The notes under the pieces are model-generated. The model saw only the letters and a list, made by a program, of their open reading frames with translations. It had not been told where the DNA came from and searched no databases. 64,000 bases of DNA, taken from the NCBI RefSeq assembly GCF_003336675.1, contig NZ_QPII01000002.1, positions 1-64,000 of the forward strand, read 5' to 3'. Position numbers and translations under genes: made by a program. Positions 17,707 to 27,227 of the stretch are shown in pieces. The stretch is from Billgrantia montanilacus (GTDB taxonomy: Bacteria; Pseudomonadota; Gammaproteobacteria; Pseudomonadales; Halomonadaceae). Every line of letters begins with the position of its first letter. Position 1 is the first letter of the stretch.

Positions 17707-18759
17707 TCAAAGCGTCTCTTCCATCGGTCGTACGCGCGCCCCTTCCTGCAGCAGATGAGCCCCCGCTGCGACAATACGCTCGCCCTGCTTCAGGCCAGCC
17801 ACCACCGGCACCCTCTCTCCGTGCACTTCGCCTACCACAACGCCCCGCGGCTCGACGCGTCGTTCCTCGTCCCGATAAACCCAGACCCGGAAATTCCCCT
17901 CGCTGTCCTTGTCCAGGGCGGCAAGCGGCACCATCAGGGCACCATGTTCGACAGCATCGGTCAGCGCCACCATGACGGCTACCGTCATGCCCGGCAATGC
18001 GCCTACCGCTTCGTGATCGACGATGGCGAAGTCGACCTCGTAGGTCTGGGCAACCTCGTCGGGCTCCGTGACATGCTCGCGGTACGCCAGTCGAAATGTC
18101 TCGCCGGGAAGGGAAAGCAGTTCACCCTCGACCTCGAATCGCTGGGGCTCGACGACGTAATGCATCAGCGACTCGGGCACATTGAACCGAACCCTCAGCT
18201 CGGTCACGTCCTGTACTCGAACGATGGCAGTGTTGGGCTGGACATTGCTGTGGTTCTCGATCAGGCGCCTCGTCACCAGTGCATCGAACGGGGCGTTGAT
18301 GGTGGTGTAGGAGAGGTCCTGACGGGCGCTGTCGCGCTGCACTTCGGCGAGTTCGTAGGTGGTCCGTATCTCGTCGAACGCGGACCGGGAGATCGACTGA
18401 TTCTCGAGCAGTTGCCGGGTGCGTTCCATCTCCCTTCTGGCCAGTTGATATTCCGCCTCGGCACGTCTGACCGCCAGCTCATAATCGGCGGGATCGAGCC
18501 GTGCAATCAGCTCTCCACGAGGAATCACCTCGCCCTGGGTCGCCGGCAGTTCGGTCAGCTGACCACCCACTCGAAACGAGAGGTCGACCGTGCGAAGCGC
18601 CTCGATCCGCCCGACGAAGCGACGGCTCGGCAAGTGGGTCTGCCCACTCACCTCGATGAGCTTGACGACCCGTGGTGTCCGTTCGGCATCCTCCGGCGTC
18701 GAGCCATCACCGCAGCCCGCCATCGTCAGTAGCGCCAAGAGCAGCAAAGCCGGCTTCAT
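17707..18759 (-). CDS. RND efflux periplasmic adaptor lipoprotein
   Basis: A 350-residue membrane-fusion protein. The start at 18759 has GGGAGGTGG ahead of it and gives a lipoprotein signal peptide with lipobox LTMAGC; a longer frame to 18876 would bury this. Domains follow MexA/AcrA: lipoyl halves (ATQGEVIPRGELIARLD and TTINAPFDALVTRR) flank an alpha-hairpin (residues ~95-150), followed by a beta-barrel (VRFNVPESLMHYV) and a membrane-proximal domain (PLAALDKDSEGNFRVWV). It bridges the RND permease to an outer-membrane channel. It is first gene of the two-gene efflux operon. Confidence 0.93.
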   Translation of the reverse strand: MKPALLLLALLTMAGCGDGSTPEDAERTPRVVKLIEVSGQTHLPSRRFVGRIEALRTVDLSFRVGGQLTELPATQGEVIPRGELIARLDPADYELAVRRAEAEYQLARREMERTRQLLENQSISRSAFDEIRTTYELAEVQRDSARQDLSYTTINAPFDALVTRRLIENHSNVQPNTAIVRVQDVTELRVRFNVPESLMHYVVEPQRFEVEGELLSLPGETFRLAYREHVTEPDEVAQTYEVDFAIVDHEAVGALPGMTVAVMVALTDAVEHGALMVPLAALDKDSEGNFRVWVYRDEERRVEPRGVVVGEVHGERVPVVAGLKQGERIVAAGAHLLQEGARVRPMEETL

Positions 18760-18958
18760 GTTTCCACCTCCCTGTCGTATTCCCCGCCCCCTGCCGTACC
18801 CGGCGGCTCGCCCTGTCGAATAGCGCCACACCGCCAGAACAGACAACACAACATAGCCTAGAAGAGGGCCTTGCACGATCAGGGTAGCGCCTGCCTCGGC
18901 TTATTCAAACACATGTTTGATATCCGAGTCACGACACGTATACCCCGACCGCAAGACG

Positions 18959-18987
18959 AAAAAAAACCCGGCGCTGGCGCGCCGGGC
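18959..18987 (-). terminator. Rho-independent terminator for the small lipoprotein gene
   Basis: On the minus strand a 7-bp GC stem (CCCGGCG/CGCCGGG) with a 6-nt loop is followed by eight T residues, about 40 bp after the lipoprotein stop. It is a textbook intrinsic terminator. Confidence 0.85.
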
Positions 18988-19024
18988 TGGGTATAGCATC
19001 CATCGCATCAAGCGTTCAGGATGC

Positions 19025-19297
19025 CTAGCGGCAAGGAACGACCTTGCGCAGCGTGTCTTTCGCCCAGAGCACCTGGCCATCGGGCGTCTTGCCATGCTCG
19101 TTCCAGCGCTCGGTGATCTCGACACAGAAGGAACCGGCATTTTCCGTACGCACATCCGGATTGGAAGGACGGTCGCCGCCGATTCTCAACAGGTCGGGAT
19201 TGTCGGTAGTGTATCGCGGAGCAATGGTGGTGTTACTGGCACAACCAGTGGCAAAGAGAGCCACCAGCAGAATGGGCAAACAGCGGCGCAGCGGCAT
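19025..19297 (-). CDS. Small lipoprotein, paralogue of the 28104-28373 gene
   Basis: A 90-residue precursor with a lipoprotein signal (LLVALFATGC, start MPLRRC) and a ~71-residue mature part. It shares with the second copy in this window the pattern APRYT, LLRIG.DRP, F/YC.E.TE.WN.HG, TPDGQ.LWAK and VVPC near the end. Two further Cys in the mature protein could form a disulfide. No known domain is recognised. The start at 19297 is preferred over 19363 because it places the signal peptide at the N-terminus. It is monocistronic, with a strong terminator. A periplasmic or outer-membrane role is likely from the lipobox; the function is unknown. Confidence 0.75.
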   Translation of the reverse strand: MPLRRCLPILLVALFATGCASNTTIAPRYTTDNPDLLRIGGDRPSNPDVRTENAGSFCVEITERWNEHGKTPDGQVLWAKDTLRKVVPCR

Positions 19298-19478
19298 GTT
19301 CACAAACCCTCGGAAGTTACGATTTTCGCTCCGGCAGACATTGCCGGTAGCGCTAAATAGCATCGCATTCCCATTACCGTCAATCTTTTTCGAACAGTGT
19401 TCTCATCGTCTGGATGGCAAGCCTACGCTGGCTGTGCCAACCTGCTTGAGACGGTAAAAACGCGACAAGGAAACGACG

Positions 19479-20108
19479 ATGATCGACCTCTGGACCTGGA
19501 CCACCCCGAACGGCCGCAAGGTCTCCATCCTGCTGGAAGAGCTCAGCCTGCCCTACCGCGCTCACGCCGTGGATATCACCCAGGGCGAGCAGTTCGAGCC
19601 GGCATTTCTAGCGGTAAGCCCCAACAACAAGATCCCGGCAATCCGTGACAATGAGACCGGCATCGCGTTGATGGAGTCGGGAGCCATCATGGTCTATCTC
19701 GCCGAGAAAAGCGGTCGCTTCCTTCCCAGCGACCTGGAGGGGCGCCATCGCGCGCTGGAGTGGCTGATGTGGCAGATGGGCGGTATCGGCCCCATGCTGG
19801 GCCAGGCCCACCACTTCCTGCACTTCAACCCGGGAAAGGCGCCCTATGCAGAGGAGCGGTTTCACGGAGAGGCACAGCGCCTCTACGGCGTCCTCGACAG
19901 ACGCCTTGACGAGAGGGCGTACCTCGCCGGTGACTATGGCATCGCCGACATGGCGACCTGGCCCTGGATTTCCCGGTTCGAGTGGCAACGCATCGACCTC
20001 AACGACTATCCCAACGTAAAACGCTGGTACAAGGAGATAGCCGCCAGATCGGCGGTTCAACGAGGCTATCACTGCCCGAAGGAAGTGAACGCGATCCCCC
20101 AGCCCTGA
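19479..20108 (+). CDS. yfcG: Nu-class glutathione S-transferase, YfcG-like disulfide-bond oxidoreductase
   Basis: A 209-residue soluble protein closely patterned on E. coli YfcG. The thioredoxin-fold N-domain has TPNGRK (YfcG has TPNGHK; the Thr and Asn bind glutathione disulfide), SPNNKIPAI with the cis-Pro, and MESGAIMVYLAEK. The helical C-domain has WLMWQMGGIGPMLGQAHHF and the N-capping motif GIADMATWPW. Nu-class enzymes have little transferase activity and act as glutathione-dependent disulfide reductases or peroxidases. A Shine-Dalgarno AAGGAAACG precedes the ATG. Confidence 0.9.
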   Translation: MIDLWTWTTPNGRKVSILLEELSLPYRAHAVDITQGEQFEPAFLAVSPNNKIPAIRDNETGIALMESGAIMVYLAEKSGRFLPSDLEGRHRALEWLMWQMGGIGPMLGQAHHFLHFNPGKAPYAEERFHGEAQRLYGVLDRRLDERAYLAGDYGIADMATWPWISRFEWQRIDLNDYPNVKRWYKEIAARSAVQRGYHCPKEVNAIPQP

Positions 20109-20237
20109 CCGCACCGGGCGACCGAATCGGTCGCAGAGTCCGGCAAAGCTTCTACGCTAGTAAGGGTCCCCTTGACTGTCTCCGTCCCGCCATACGCTTG
20201 TCATGCTTGGCGTTGACAGTAGGGGTCTCCATAACGC

Positions 20238-20475
20238 TGAGGAAGCGCTGAATAAATCGGTGAGCGGGATGAAGCACAAGGCGCACGGAGCACAGAGCAC
20301 AGAACCGAGCGAAGCGACAAACAGCCGTAGGCTGGCCCCGAAGGGGCGAGAAGCCGAAGGCTACGAGTCAACCGGAGCCTATGGGGTATAGGTGAGGTTT
20401 TCGACCGGGCTGGCGCACCAGCACCGCGCAACGCAGTGATTCGCACGCGCAGACATTTATGCAGTGTTTCCCTAA
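20238..20475 (+). mobile_element. MITE-like element, copy 1 (238 bp)
   Basis: A non-coding element bounded by imperfect inverted repeats: GGAAGCGCTGAATAAAT on the left, and the complement of GGAAACACTGCATAAAT on the right. Flanks are CTGA and CTAA, close to the YTAR duplication made by IS5-family transposases. Body and ends match copy 2 at 27840-28004 in reverse orientation, but this copy has ~75 extra bp in the middle containing two near-identical AGCCG(T/A)AGGCT motifs. It ends 24 bp before the glycerophosphodiesterase start codon, so that gene's promoter must lie within or beyond the element. Confidence 0.75.
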
Positions 20476-20498
20476 CAAGGAAGCCAGCGAGATACCTC

Positions 20499-21827
20499 AT
20501 GAACAATAATCCCCTGACTCAGCTGGGCAGCCTCGCTGCCCTGATGCTCTGCCTGATGTTTGGTTCAACGGCCCATGCCGGCGATACCAGTGGCCCCGAA
20601 TGGGACGACACTCTGATCGCCGCCGCCAAGAACGTGACGCTCGGGCCTCGCCCCCTATTCCTGGTCAACGACATGAGCGAAGAAACCACCCGCGAACGGG
20701 AACTCAAGTCGAGGCTGATGAACTGCGCCGCGGAAAAAACCGACTGGCAGCCATCACAACTGACGGTCGCCCACCGTGGCGCACCCCTTCAGTTTCCAGA
20801 ACACACCCTGGAATCCTACCTCGCCGGAGCACAGGGTGGTGCCGGGGTCATCGAGTGCGACGTGACCTTCACCGCCGACCAAGAGCTCGTCTGTCGCCAT
20901 GGGCAGTGCGACCTGCACTACACCACCAATATCGTCGAGACCGACCTCGTCGAAAAATGCAGCGTACCCCCCGAGTTCGATCCGGACAGCGGCGAGCTGA
21001 CCAATGCCGCCGATATCCAGTGCTGCACCAGCGATATCACCCTGGCCGAATTCCGCACCCTGCAGGGCACCATGGAAGGCGCCAATCGCGAGGCCACCAG
21101 TATCGAAGCGTACCTCGACGGCACTCCCCGCTGGCGCTCGGACCTGTACGCCACGCGAGGCACGCTGATGAGCCACGCCGATACCATTGCGCTGTTCAAG
21201 GACCTCGGGGTGAAGATGACGCCTGAGCTCAAGGAGCCCAGCGTAGAGATGCCCTTCAACGGCTTCTCGCAGGAAGACTATGCCCAGAAGATGATCGATG
21301 AATACAAGGAGGCCGGGGTTCCCGCCAGCGACGTCTATGCCCAGTCCTTCCTGCTCGATGACGTGCTGTACTGGCTAGAGAACGAACCCGAATTCGGCGC
21401 ACAGGCCTACTACCTGGACGGCCGCTACAACGACGACGGCTTCGACCACACAGACCCGGACAGCTGGTCACCCAACATGGAAGAGCTCGTCGAGATGGGC
21501 GTACATACCATCGCCCCTCCGACCTGGATGCTACTGGCTTCGAACCCCGACTTCGGTGAAGACGAAAGCCGTATCGTCCCCTCGATCTATACCGAACGAG
21601 CCAGGGAGGCGGGACTCGAGCTGATGACCTGGACCCTGGAGCGCTCTGGCCCCCTGGCTGAAGGCGGCCAGTGGTACCACAGCACCACCGAGGACGTCAT
21701 TCGCCGTGAAGGCGACAAGCTGATCACACTGGACGTACTGGTTCAGGATGTCGGCATCAACGCCATCTTCACCGACTGGCCCGCCACGGTGGCATTCTAC
21801 GACAACTGCATGCAACGCAACGACTAG
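20499..21827 (+). CDS. Secreted glycerophosphodiester phosphodiesterase
   Basis: A 442-residue exported enzyme of the GDPD/GlpQ TIM-barrel family, which cleaves glycerophosphodiesters to glycerol-3-phosphate and alcohol in the periplasm. The start at 20499 gives a clean signal peptide ending FGSTAHA. Catalytic and metal motifs are visible: VAHRGAP with PEHTLESY, VIECDVTF with ELVCRHGQ, and MTPELKEP. An insertion with five or six Cys (about residues 160-200) suggests disulfides. It is longer than E. coli GlpQ (358). The MITE-like element lies directly upstream; a hairpin follows at 21839-21862. Confidence 0.9.
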   Translation: MNNNPLTQLGSLAALMLCLMFGSTAHAGDTSGPEWDDTLIAAAKNVTLGPRPLFLVNDMSEETTRERELKSRLMNCAAEKTDWQPSQLTVAHRGAPLQFPEHTLESYLAGAQGGAGVIECDVTFTADQELVCRHGQCDLHYTTNIVETDLVEKCSVPPEFDPDSGELTNAADIQCCTSDITLAEFRTLQGTMEGANREATSIEAYLDGTPRWRSDLYATRGTLMSHADTIALFKDLGVKMTPELKEPSVEMPFNGFSQEDYAQKMIDEYKEAGVPASDVYAQSFLLDDVLYWLENEPEFGAQAYYLDGRYNDDGFDHTDPDSWSPNMEELVEMGVHTIAPPTWMLLASNPDFGEDESRIVPSIYTERAREAGLELMTWTLERSGPLAEGGQWYHSTTEDVIRREGDKLITLDVLVQDVGINAIFTDWPATVAFYDNCMQRND

Positions 21828-21838
21828 ACTGCGATTCC

Positions 21839-21862
21839 AAGGCCGCGCCACCGCGCGGCCTT
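21839..21862 (+). terminator. Hairpin terminator after the glycerophosphodiesterase gene
   Basis: A perfect 9-bp stem (AAGGCCGCG / CGCGGCCTT) with a 6-nt loop lies 12 bp after the stop codon. The run after it is C-rich with few T residues, so intrinsic termination may be imperfect. Confidence 0.5.
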
Positions 21863-21985
21863 CGCCCCCCTCTCAGCTCCGGCTTGGCTACCGACATCAT
21901 CCTCTCGTCCGATTCGCCGATCTGCGACTACCCTGAGCATCATGATCTCGAATCCTGAAGCCATCCCACGTCGGCCCAATCCCCT

Positions 21986-23122
21986 ATGGCAGAAACCGTT
22001 ACTCCCCAGAGTCCGGGACAGCAGTACTCTCCGGAACCCAATATCCTCGAACGCCGCGCAGCGGACTATCTGCAAAAACAGAATCCCAGAGCGCGCTATC
22101 CATTGCAGGAGTGTGGTGATGAAGAGCTGGCCGGCCTCAAGCGGGCGAAACACCGGGCGATAATCTGGTCGGCTATTGCAGGCATCCTCTCGGGTGGCAT
22201 CATTGGCGGCATGGAGTGGTTCATGCGCCAAGGCATCCTCGATGGCATGCAGGACATGACCCTGATGGAGCAACTTCCCTACTGGGCCGGCTTCTTCGTG
22301 GTCGCGGGAATAGTCAGCGCTGTGGAAATCCTCTTCCTCTACTGGAATGCCCTGCGTGGCGTCGCCCGGATCAGCCGGATCGCCGGCATCCCGCTGCAGG
22401 ACAGCCAGTACGCACGGCTGCTGGTGAGCGGCATGTCGCGAGTGGCACTGGAGCTCCCCAGCCCCAGGCACCGCATCTACGGCATCGATCCCTATGCCCA
22501 GATGGGCCGCTGGAAGCTGGCTCTCACTTCTATCCTGTACCGAATGAAGGTCGGGGTGAGCAGTTTCATACTGCGCGTGCTGATGCGGCGGGTATTCGGC
22601 CGCATGGCCCTGCGTGGCTTGCTGCCACTGGTTACTGGGCCGCTCTATGCCATATGGAACGCCATCATCACCTGGCGCATCATGCGCAAGGCCAAGGTCC
22701 AGGCTCTTGGCCCCTATACGATAGAGTTCCTGATGCAACGCCTGGAAGCCGACCTCGACCGGTTGGGCAGCACCGCGCGAGACGTGATCCTGCACGGCAT
22801 GGGCGAGCTGATCATGCGCAGCCAGGACGCACATCCCAACCACGTCTATCTTCTCGCCCGGCTACTCGACGCCTTCGAGGTCAGCGACAGGGAGCTGGCG
22901 ATCGACTGGCCGGGCCATCGGCGTAAACTCGACACCCTCGACGAGGCAGAAACGCAATGGGTCCTCGAGATCATGACTATCGCCACAGTGCTGAGCGGCA
23001 AATGGCAGGGCAGGCCCCGGCGCTTTCTACAGGAGGTCCACGAGGCCTGCGGGGCAACGCTCGACGAAGAGCGCCTGCAGGCGCGGCGCAAGGAAATGCT
23101 TGAAGGCCGTCAGCCAACCTAG
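21986..23122 (+). CDS. Uncharacterised membrane protein with three to four hydrophobic segments
   Basis: A 378-residue protein I cannot name. Hydrophobic segments occur at ~58-75 (IIWSAIAGILSGGIIGG), ~100-122 (WAGFFVVAGIVSAVEILFLYW) and ~200-235 around GLLPLVTGPLYAIWNAI. The N-terminal ~55 residues and the C-terminal ~140 are soluble; the C-terminal part (LMQRLEADLDRLG to the end) is helical and charged, with ETQWVLEIMTIATVLSGK. No Shine-Dalgarno is evident before the ATG at 21986, so the start is uncertain. It is flanked by genes on unrelated themes and gives no contextual hint. High coding quality and a complete frame support a real gene. Confidence 0.75.
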   Translation: MAETVTPQSPGQQYSPEPNILERRAADYLQKQNPRARYPLQECGDEELAGLKRAKHRAIIWSAIAGILSGGIIGGMEWFMRQGILDGMQDMTLMEQLPYWAGFFVVAGIVSAVEILFLYWNALRGVARISRIAGIPLQDSQYARLLVSGMSRVALELPSPRHRIYGIDPYAQMGRWKLALTSILYRMKVGVSSFILRVLMRRVFGRMALRGLLPLVTGPLYAIWNAIITWRIMRKAKVQALGPYTIEFLMQRLEADLDRLGSTARDVILHGMGELIMRSQDAHPNHVYLLARLLDAFEVSDRELAIDWPGHRRKLDTLDEAETQWVLEIMTIATVLSGKWQGRPRRFLQEVHEACGATLDEERLQARRKEMLEGRQPT

Positions 23123-23178
23123 CATCGACAACGCGGGCCCCTTTCCCTCAGCGTCCAGGAGGCGGGGCGTGTGTCACC

Positions 23179-25554
23179 TCAGAACAGGCCGAGCTGACGA
23201 TCGATCAGGGCAGAGAAATCATCGCCGACGAAAGGAAGGATGGCGTCGGCGACCGGCTGCAGCTGCCGGCTCAGGTAGTGGTGATAATCGATGGCGGAGC
23301 GGCGTGTTTCCAGCGGTTCAGGGCCCGCCACGGTCATCACATAGCGTATCCAGCCGCCGTTCTGATACTGGCGTGGCCGGCCCTGCTGTTGATTGTATTC
23401 GTCGGCCAGTCGAGCGGCACGCACATGGGGTGGCACGTTGCGACGGTAGTCGTCGAGCCTGCGTCGCAGGCGCTTACGGTAGATCAGCCGCTCATCATGT
23501 TCACCGGCCAACGTGCGCCGCACGTAGTCGCGTACAAACTCACGGTGTGGCTGCTCGGTGAATATGCGCCGGTAGAGCTCCTGCTGAAAGGCCTTGGCAA
23601 GTGGCGACCAATCCGCGCGGACCGCCTCGAGGCCCTTGAAGACGATGTTCTCGTCGCCACCCTCCCCCCATACCAGCCCGGCGTAGCGCTTCTTGCTGCC
23701 CTGCTCGGCACCGCGGATGGTGGGCATGAGGAAGCGACAGTAATGCGTCTCGAACTGCAGCTCCAGAGCACTTTCCAACCCCAGCGTCGAGGCCAGGTGC
23801 TCGTCCCACCAGCGGTTGACCCGCTCCGCGAGTGCGTGCCCGATGGCGCTGGCCTCCAACTCGCTGCGCCGGCGGCCGAGCCAGACGAAGGTCGAGTCGG
23901 TGTCACCATAGATAACGGTATACCCCTCCTCTTCAATCAGCTCCCGCGTCCGATGCATGATGGCGTGGCCGCGCAGGGTAATCGACGAGGCGAGCCGTGG
24001 ATCGAAGAAACGACAGCCCCGGGAACCCAGTACGCCATAGAAGGCGTTCATGATGATCTTCAACGCCTGGGACAGAGGCGCATTGCGTTCGCACTTGGCC
24101 GCCTCGCGGCCCTGCCAAACGCGCTCCACGATACCAGGCAGGGCGTGCTGCGTGCGTGAAAAACGGGCCCCGCGGAAGCCAGGCACGCTATCCTCCTCCG
24201 GCTCGCCAAGCCCCTCCACCAGCCCCACCGGGTCGATCAGGAAGGTGCGGATGATCGAGGGGTAGAGGCTCTTGAAATCGAGCACCAGCACCGAATCGTA
24301 GAGCCCCGGCCGGGAATCCATGACGAAGCCGCCGGGGCTCTCCTCGCTCGCTCCCACGCCATGGCGTGGCGAAAGATTGGGGGCGACGTAGCCGAGCCGG
24401 TGCATGCGCGGAAGGTAGAGGTGCGAGAATGCCGCCACCGAGCCGCCACTCCGGTTGGCGGGCAAACCGGTCACGGCGGCCCGCTCGAGCAGGAAGTCGA
24501 TCAGCTCGGTCTTGGCAAAGATGCGCGTGACCAGCTCGCAGTCCTTGAGGTTGTAGCGGGCAAGCCGGGGCTTGTCCTCGGCGAACATGCGGTTGATCTC
24601 GTCCATGCGCTGATAGGGGCTGTCGATGGCCTTGCCCTCGCCCAGCAGCTCCTGGGCAACGTGCTCCAGGCTGAAAGAGTCGAAACGCCAGGTTGCCTGG
24701 CGCAGCATCTCGATACCGTCGATGATCAGCCGCCCTGCGGCCGAGGCAAAGAAGTGGCTGGCGTTGCTACCATGGGCGCGCCACTCCATGGGCTCGCCGC
24801 CACGGCCCAGCAATAACGGCACGCCGAGCTGCTCCGCGTGGCGCTGCAGGATACGCAGGTCGAACTGCACCAGGTTCCAGCCGATGATCGCATCCGGGTC
24901 GTAGTCAGCAACCCATTCGTTCAAATGAGTCAGCAGTGCCTTGCGATCGTCGCAGTACACCAGGGAAAAGTCCCGGGACTCGGCCTCCCACCCATTCGCC
25001 GGCCCCAGCATGAAGACGTGGCGTTGGCCGCAGCCCTCCAGGGAAATGGAGTAGAGATCGCCCCGCTCGCTGGTCTCGATGTCCAGCGACGCCAGACTGA
25101 GCCGAGGCCGGTACTCAGGCGCCGGCTTGAGCTGGGTCTCGATCAATGCACCTCGGGACGTCTCTTGGTTCGCGAACCATACCGGAGCGGTGATGTAGCG
25201 CTCCATCAGGTAGCGCTCCGGCGGCCGCACATCCGCCTCGAAGACATCGACACCGGCCTCGCTCAGCCGTTTCTCCAGGTTCATCAGCTGTCTATGCTGC
25301 CGGCAGTAGAGCCCCAGCACCGGGCGCTGCTGGAAGTCACGCAGCTTGAGCGGGCGCAGCTCGACGTCGCGTTCGCCATGCAGCAGTACTTCCGCGTGCA
25401 CGCGCTGTTCGACAGGAATGAAGGCCACCGAAGGCTGCGGCGGCAGGCTAACATGCCGTGGGCCATCATCGGTCGCCAGCCAGAATGTGACCTCGGTACC
25501 CGCGGGTGTATCCCGCCAATGGCGGGTCAACACGAAACCCTGCTGTCGCTCCAC
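23179..25554 (-). CDS. polB: DNA polymerase II (family B, proofreading)
   Basis: A 791-residue polymerase of the E. coli PolB type, used in replication restart and translesion synthesis. The 3'-5' exonuclease motifs are present: LASLDIETS (Exo I), [13 protein letters not shown] (Exo II) and YNLKDCELV (Exo III). So are the polymerase motifs: [10 protein letters not shown] (A), [13 protein letters not shown] (B) and YGDTDST (C). Length matches the family (783 in E. coli). Translation starts at GTG with GAGGT ahead of it. In E. coli polB is SOS-controlled; I searched 25555-25729 for a CTGT-N8-ACAG LexA box and found none. Confidence 0.97.
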   Translation of the reverse strand: MERQQGFVLTRHWRDTPAGTEVTFWLATDDGPRHVSLPPQPSVAFIPVEQRVHAEVLLHGERDVELRPLKLRDFQQRPVLGLYCRQHRQLMNLEKRLSEAGVDVFEADVRPPERYLMERYITAPVWFANQETSRGALIETQLKPAPEYRPRLSLASLDIETSERGDLYSISLEGCGQRHVFMLGPANGWEAESRDFSLVYCDDRKALLTHLNEWVADYDPDAIIGWNLVQFDLRILQRHAEQLGVPLLLGRGGEPMEWRAHGSNASHFFASAAGRLIIDGIEMLRQATWRFDSFSLEHVAQELLGEGKAIDSPYQRMDEINRMFAEDKPRLARYNLKDCELVTRIFAKTELIDFLLERAAVTGLPANRSGGSVAAFSHLYLPRMHRLGYVAPNLSPRHGVGASEESPGGFVMDSRPGLYDSVLVLDFKSLYPSIIRTFLIDPVGLVEGLGEPEEDSVPGFRGARFSRTQHALPGIVERVWQGREAAKCERNAPLSQALKIIMNAFYGVLGSRGCRFFDPRLASSITLRGHAIMHRTRELIEEEGYTVIYGDTDSTFVWLGRRRSELEASAIGHALAERVNRWWDEHLASTLGLESALELQFETHYCRFLMPTIRGAEQGSKKRYAGLVWGEGGDENIVFKGLEAVRADWSPLAKAFQQELYRRIFTEQPHREFVRDYVRRTLAGEHDERLIYRKRLRRRLDDYRRNVPPHVRAARLADEYNQQQGRPRQYQNGGWIRYVMTVAGPEPLETRRSAIDYHHYLSRQLQPVADAILPFVGDDFSALIDRQLGLF

Positions 25555-25729
25555 CGTTACCTCGCACCCGCCTGAACCTGGGTGGAATGTTACTCGGTGA
25601 CGGGGGGAATGTCGTCGCCGACGCCAACAAGCCGGATCTCCCTCCGTCGCAGCGACAGTTCACCAGGGATGCTCAATCAGTTAATCGGCAGAAATCGGCC
25701 AGGACGCCCCACCACTTCGCTCCCATAGT

Positions 25730-26692
25730 TTATGTACCGAACACCGTGAAACTCAGACTCACATATACGCCGTAGCCCAGTAGAAGTAATCCGCCTTCAA
25801 ATCTGCTAAGCCGCCTCCCAGTGTAGAGAAAGAACAACAGAATCACCGACGTTCCCAGCATGACCCACTGATCAAATTGCAGGATTCGCTCATGAACTGG
25901 AAGCGGCTGCAGCAACGCGGAAATTCCGAGTATCCCCAGTAGATTAAAAATATTGCTCCCCAGGATATTCCCAATCGCAACATCGGCATGTCGCCGGAGT
26001 GCCGCGATTACTGAGATCGTAAGCTCTGGCAACGACGTGCCGACCGCGACAAGGGTCAGACCAATTACGGCCTCTGAGACTCCGAAGGACTCGGCTATTC
26101 CTATGGCCCCCTGTAACAGTACTTGTGAACCTGCGATCAAAAGCACCAAACCCAGCACGACCGTCATGACTATCCATAGCGTTGTTTTGGGAAGAGAGGT
26201 AACTTCCTTCCCTTCAGCTCTGTGTAACTCTGCGGAAGGCACTTCACCTGAGCGCTCAGTCAAATAAGCCCAGATCAGATAAGCGGCGAGCGCCAAAATG
26301 AATATGGCAGCGTCAGACCTTTCCAGTGCATCTCCACCGACAAGAACTAGAAACAAAATGCTAGCCGCGACAACAGTGACGCCATCACGCCGCAATACAA
26401 GCGGCTTGACAGCAAGAGGCGTTATCAGCGCGCACAAGCCTAGAATCAGCAATATATTGCCGATATTACTCCCCACAACGTTACCGATTGCGATGTCTGG
26501 CCGATCACTCAAAGCAGCTTCGATTGAGACAACCAACTCTGGAGCAGACGTACCGAAACCTACAATCAGCAACCCGCTGAGCAAAGGTGAGATTCCCAGC
26601 CGATTTGCCGCAGCCAGAGACCCTCTGATAAGTGCCTCACCGCCACCTGTAAGAAGCAAAACCCCAATCGCGACGAGCAGCAGGTTCAACAA
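25730..26692 (-). CDS. Ca2+/Na+ antiporter, YrbG/CaCA family
   Basis: A 320-residue ten-helix cation exchanger. The two inverted alpha-repeats are clear: GTSAPELVVS with IAIGNVVGSNIGNILL in the first half, GTSLPELTIS with VAIGNILGSNIFNLLG in the second; the Glu and Asn residues in these bind the cations. It should export Ca2+ against Na+ entry across the inner membrane. The start is TTG at 26692, with CGGAAG about nine bases ahead; the frame has no ATG before a stop at 26752. Base composition is visibly more AT-rich than both flanks, including codons such as AAA, ATA and TCT, which suggests recent acquisition. Confidence 0.9.
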   Translation of the reverse strand: MLNLLLVAIGVLLLTGGGEALIRGSLAAANRLGISPLLSGLLIVGFGTSAPELVVSIEAALSDRPDIAIGNVVGSNIGNILLILGLCALITPLAVKPLVLRRDGVTVVAASILFLVLVGGDALERSDAAIFILALAAYLIWAYLTERSGEVPSAELHRAEGKEVTSLPKTTLWIVMTVVLGLVLLIAGSQVLLQGAIGIAESFGVSEAVIGLTLVAVGTSLPELTISVIAALRRHADVAIGNILGSNIFNLLGILGISALLQPLPVHERILQFDQWVMLGTSVILLFFLYTGRRLSRFEGGLLLLGYGVYVSLSFTVFGT

Positions 26693-27227
26693 AATTTTGA
26701 GCTTCCGGTTGCGAACTTCATGAGAGATTTCTGCATCAGGTTGGACTGCCTAAAACGCAACGAGCATGCCGGTTGCCTTTGCCTGAATGTCGTCTTCGGA
26801 TCGTAAGCAGCCAAATAGCATCCATCAGCATAGACTAACATTCCTCATTCGGCCAGACGCTGACGTTCAGACCATTCTGATACCTGATTACTCATGTTGA
26901 TCAGCCACCATCCTGTCAGGCTTCCCCTTCTGGCGTTATATCCAGTAGAAGAGGCGACGTCCTGGCACGAAACCAATCCAGTTTCATCCCGGCCTGGCGT
27001 TGCCCGCATTTCTTGAGCAGCGCGGCACGGAAGCGCAGTGCCAAGCTGCTTTTTCCAGCTTCGCTGGCCCAGGGGTTCGTGTGCTCCGACTGTGGCAACA
27101 CCACTGGCTGCCATGCGTAACCGGGAATATTTTTCACTTCAAGCTTGACCGGCCACTAGCCCGATTGCGAAAGCAAATCTACTATTTTTGAGCGGACGCT
27201 CATAGTCCGTTCTCCGAGGAAACATAC
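26693..27227. other. Intergenic region between antiporter and cytochrome genes, no supported gene
   Basis: About 535 bp. On the minus strand a 12-codon frame opens with ATG at 26721 and ends in TGA overlapping the antiporter TTG start region, a possible leader peptide. Longer open frames at 26845-27137 on the minus strand lack Shine-Dalgarno sites and recognisable domains; they may be decayed coding sequence. A promoter for the cytochrome gene is expected near 27150-27220 but is not obvious. Confidence 0.5.

Noticed and set aside
25555..25729. LexA/SOS box upstream of polB
   Set aside because: Expected by analogy with E. coli, but no CTGT-N8-ACAG is present in the region.
26845..27137. Two overlapping minus-strand open frames, possible small genes
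   Set aside because: No Shine-Dalgarno, no domain or signal peptide, and competing frames over the same bases. May be decayed sequence, but not supportable as a gene.
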